From assembly GCA_002423365.1 (NCBI GenBank), contig DIVU01000256.1, positions 8,154 through 23,579 on the forward strand: a stretch of 15,426 bases of DNA, read 5' to 3'. The first letter of the stretch is position 1, and the number at the start of each line of letters is the position of its first letter. Positions 13,765 to 15,426 of this stretch are shown here, one piece after another. Under the pieces are notes generated by a model. That model worked only from the letters and a program-made list of their open reading frames with translations. It was not told the origin of the DNA and did not search any database. The position numbers and the translations under genes were made by a program. Origin of the DNA: Desulfuromonadaceae bacterium UBA6124. Its GTDB lineage: Bacteria; Desulfobacterota; Desulfuromonadia; Desulfuromonadales; Trichloromonadaceae.

Positions 13765-14631
13765 ATGGCTGTCAAATTTTTTGGTCAGTTTTTGCTGGAA
13801 AAACGGGCTGTCGGACAAGAAGATCTGCTCAAGGCGATCGAACTCCAGGAAACCACGAACCTCAAGTTCGGCGCGACCGCTCTGGCCATGGGCCTGATTT
13901 CCCTGACGGCCTTCGAGCGTGTCCATGACGCTCAGCGACTGGAGGATCTCAAGTTTGGCGATATGGCGATCAAGCTCGGAATTTTAACCGAGGACCAGGT
14001 CAAGCAGGTGCTGATTCGCCAGAAAAACAACCATTTGTATATCGGCGAAGCGCTGGTTCGCATCGGCGCCTTGAGTTCCGACGATCTTAAGCATTACCTT
14101 GATGCGTTTAAGGAAGATCAGGCTCCCTATGTCGTCGATCGTATCGTCATTCCCCCTGGGCTTCCCCAGCCACAGGTGTGGGAGATCTGTGCCGACCTGA
14201 CCTTCAAGATGCTCTTGCGAGTGGCGGGTTTTTCGACGCGCCCCAGCGCAAGTCAAATTACCGACACATTGGATCCAGCTTTTCTTGTGGCGGTCATGCC
14301 CTTCAAGGGTACGGTGCAGGGGCGCTATGCTCTGTGCGTCACCGAGGCGACCCGAGTCGCTATCGCCAAAGCGATTCTCAAAGAAGAGTCTGTGGCTGGC
14401 GAATCGGAAGAAGTGCTGAACGATACGGTCCTGGAGTTCGTTAACATCGTCTGTGGTAATATTGCCGCCAAGGCCGCCCAAATCGGGATTTCATTCGAAA
14501 TCGACCCCCCTTACACCCACTTCGCCTCGGCTGGCCCCCTGGCCGCCCAACCAACTGAAAAACTCCTGATCTTTCCTATTCATGTTGCGGATGCGGATCC
14601 TATCTGCCTGGCGCTTTTCATCCACGGATGA
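13765..14631 (+). CDS. CheX-domain protein with N-terminal helical repeats
   Basis: 288 residues. The C-terminal half (about 145-288) resembles CheX/CheC CheY-P phosphatases: Glu224 and Asn227 in LNDTVLEFVNIVCGNIAAKA form the ExxN active-site pattern, followed by DPP and a closing beta-strand region. The N-terminal half (about 1-118) contains three similar units with the pattern FLLEKxxxxxEDLLKAIELQ, LGILTEDQVKQVLIRQ, and IGALSSDDLKHYLDAF. This resembles the small helical module found at the N terminus of type II secretion/pilus ATPases (GspE_N/MshEN-like). CheX is normally a single domain, so this is an extended form. The start at ATG 13765 is chosen from AAGGGGG a few bases upstream; the frame is open further 5' but overlaps cheY. 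Likely role: switching off the neighbouring CheY. Confidence 0.82.
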   Translation: MAVKFFGQFLLEKRAVGQEDLLKAIELQETTNLKFGATALAMGLISLTAFERVHDAQRLEDLKFGDMAIKLGILTEDQVKQVLIRQKNNHLYIGEALVRIGALSSDDLKHYLDAFKEDQAPYVVDRIVIPPGLPQPQVWEICADLTFKMLLRVAGFSTRPSASQITDTLDPAFLVAVMPFKGTVQGRYALCVTEATRVAIAKAILKEESVAGESEEVLNDTVLEFVNIVCGNIAAKAAQIGISFEIDPPYTHFASAGPLAAQPTEKLLIFPIHVADADPICLALFIHG

Positions 14632-14655
14632 ATTTCGCCATCGGCGCGTTGATGC

Positions 14656-14689
14656 AAAAACGGCGGAGTGCCCTCACTCCGCCGTTTTT
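14656..14689. terminator. Strong intrinsic terminator after the cheX gene
   Basis: Perfect 15-bp stem AAAAACGGCGGAGTG / CACTCCGCCGTTTTT with a 4-nt CCCT loop and a T-run, 25 bp after the stop codon. The symmetric A/T ends mean it could work on both strands. Confidence 0.95.
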
Positions 14690-14735
14690 GTCTTTTGAGC
14701 CGGGCACGGCGATTTCGCCAATCTGTATACAACCC

Positions 14736-14765
14736 TTGACTTTCCCCCCGAGTCCACGTTAGAAA
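14736..14765 (+). promoter_or_regulatory. Candidate sigma-70 promoter for the DUF3015 gene
   Basis: TTGACT (14736-14741), an 18-bp spacer, then TAGAAA (14760-14765). It is placed between the preceding terminator and the gene, as expected for a monocistronic unit. Confidence 0.45.
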
Positions 14766-14826
14766 AGGGCCATTCGTTCAGTGCCTCAAGTACTTTCCGC
14801 ACACAAGTCGCAAAGGGGAGAAATCT

Positions 14827-15297
14827 ATGAAGATCAGAATTTTTCTGGGAAGCCTCGTCAGCCTCATGCTGGTAACGGGTGGCGCCTGGGCCGGTCAGGC
14901 TAGAAGCAATTGTGGATGCGGGCTGGGTACGCTCTTGTGGGCGGATCGCGCGGACGGTTCGATTCTTTCCCAGACGATGCAGGTAAGTACCAACGGTTTT
15001 CTCGGGAGCCAGACCTTCGGCATCACTTCGGGAACCCTGGGCTGTGAACAGCCTCAGAACATCGGCGCGGATGACCAACTTTTCGCCTATGTGCGTGACA
15101 ACCTCGATGGCCTTGCCCAAGATATGGCCTTCGGCGAGGGTGAGCGCCTTGATACCCTGGCCGAACTCATGGCCGTTCCCGAGGGACAAAGGACCTTCTT
15201 CGCCGGCAAGTTGCAGGCATCCTTCGGCGATATTTTCGTCACCGGAACGGAAAGTCCCGAACTTGTCCTGGATCGTATCCGCATGATCGCCGGATAG
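14827..15297 (+). CDS. Exported DUF3015 family protein
   Basis: 156 residues with a clear signal peptide (MKIRIFLGSLVSLMLVTGGAWA, cut before GQA). The mature N terminus contains NCGCGLGTLLWADR, then QVSTNGFLGSQTFGITSGTLGCEQP, the hallmark blocks of DUF3015, a family of periplasmic or cell-envelope proteins of unknown function. Three cysteines (two in CGCG, one in TLGC) may form a disulfide or bind metal. The C-terminal half is a helical region with FAYVRDNLDGLAQDMAFGEGERL. GGGGAG lies before the ATG. It stands alone between its own promoter candidate and terminator. No function can be given beyond envelope localisation. Confidence 0.88.
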   Translation: MKIRIFLGSLVSLMLVTGGAWAGQARSNCGCGLGTLLWADRADGSILSQTMQVSTNGFLGSQTFGITSGTLGCEQPQNIGADDQLFAYVRDNLDGLAQDMAFGEGERLDTLAELMAVPEGQRTFFAGKLQASFGDIFVTGTESPELVLDRIRMIAG

Positions 15298-15333
15298 TTC
15301 TTTCCTTGCTCTTCGGCGGCAAACAACCGCATT

Positions 15334-15369
15334 CAAGGCACAAGGCTCCCTGGTGGGCTTTGTGCCTTG
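15334..15369 (+). terminator. Intrinsic terminator after the DUF3015 gene
   Basis: Inverted repeat CAAGGCACAA / TTGTGCCTTG (10-bp stem, 16-nt loop) followed by TTCTTTTT. The final 50 bases after it hold nothing I can identify. Confidence 0.85.
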
Positions 15370-15426
15370 TTCTTTTTCAGCTGGTCCTGACCGCAACGGA
15401 AGGGTGGGCCGAATCCGCGGATTTAT

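Overview
The window looks like GC-rich chromosomal DNA from a dissimilatory metal- or sulfur-reducing bacterium of the Geobacter/Desulfuromonas type (Desulfuromonadia). This is inferred from the gene content: class III c-type cytochromes, a DUF3015 protein, a PAS kinase with a cysteine cluster, CheY/CheX signalling genes, and above all a giant multiheme cytochrome. No rRNA or other taxonomic marker is present, so a genus cannot be assigned.

Layout. The left edge (1-413, +) holds the 3' end of an RND-type efflux permease, translationally coupled to a small DUF2892 membrane protein. A strong bidirectional hairpin (462-497) separates them from a convergent minus-strand pair: a tetraheme cytochrome c3-like protein (517-909) and a methyl-accepting chemotaxis protein (1033-2724). 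Divergent from these is a tight plus-strand operon (2883-6470): TatD-family hydrolase, TcdA/ThiF-family enzyme (TTG start), PAS sensor histidine kinase, and an exported protein with a carboxypeptidase-regulatory-like domain. The last two overlap.

The centre of the window (6702-12950) is one 2,082-residue exported cytochrome in which I count 87 CxxCH heme motifs. It is built from a two-heme repeat with an invariant His-His pair after every odd-numbered heme (42 of 42), and it ends in a discoidin (F5/8 type C) binding domain. A promoter-like TTGACA box and a perfect 7-bp palindrome lie upstream. Immediately downstream, on what is probably the same transcript and before a strong terminator, is an 18-codon ORF with an excellent ribosome binding site (MKKYMKPRVVGSSNVHPC). 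It looks like a RiPP-type precursor peptide. The giant cytochrome plus micro-peptide unit is the most novel part of the window.

The right part holds a CheY-like receiver and a CheX-domain protein (13335-14631), preceded by a good sigma-54-type promoter match and followed by a strong terminator. Last comes an exported DUF3015 protein (14827-15297) with its own promoter candidate and terminator.

How the genes may work together (inference): the large cytochrome could form a very long extracellular heme chain whose discoidin tip binds matrix polysaccharide or a surface, while the small tetraheme c3 shuttles electrons in the periplasm. The MCP, PAS kinase and CheY/CheX genes are signalling functions that could tune behaviour to electron-acceptor or redox state, but nothing in the sequence links them directly to the cytochrome.
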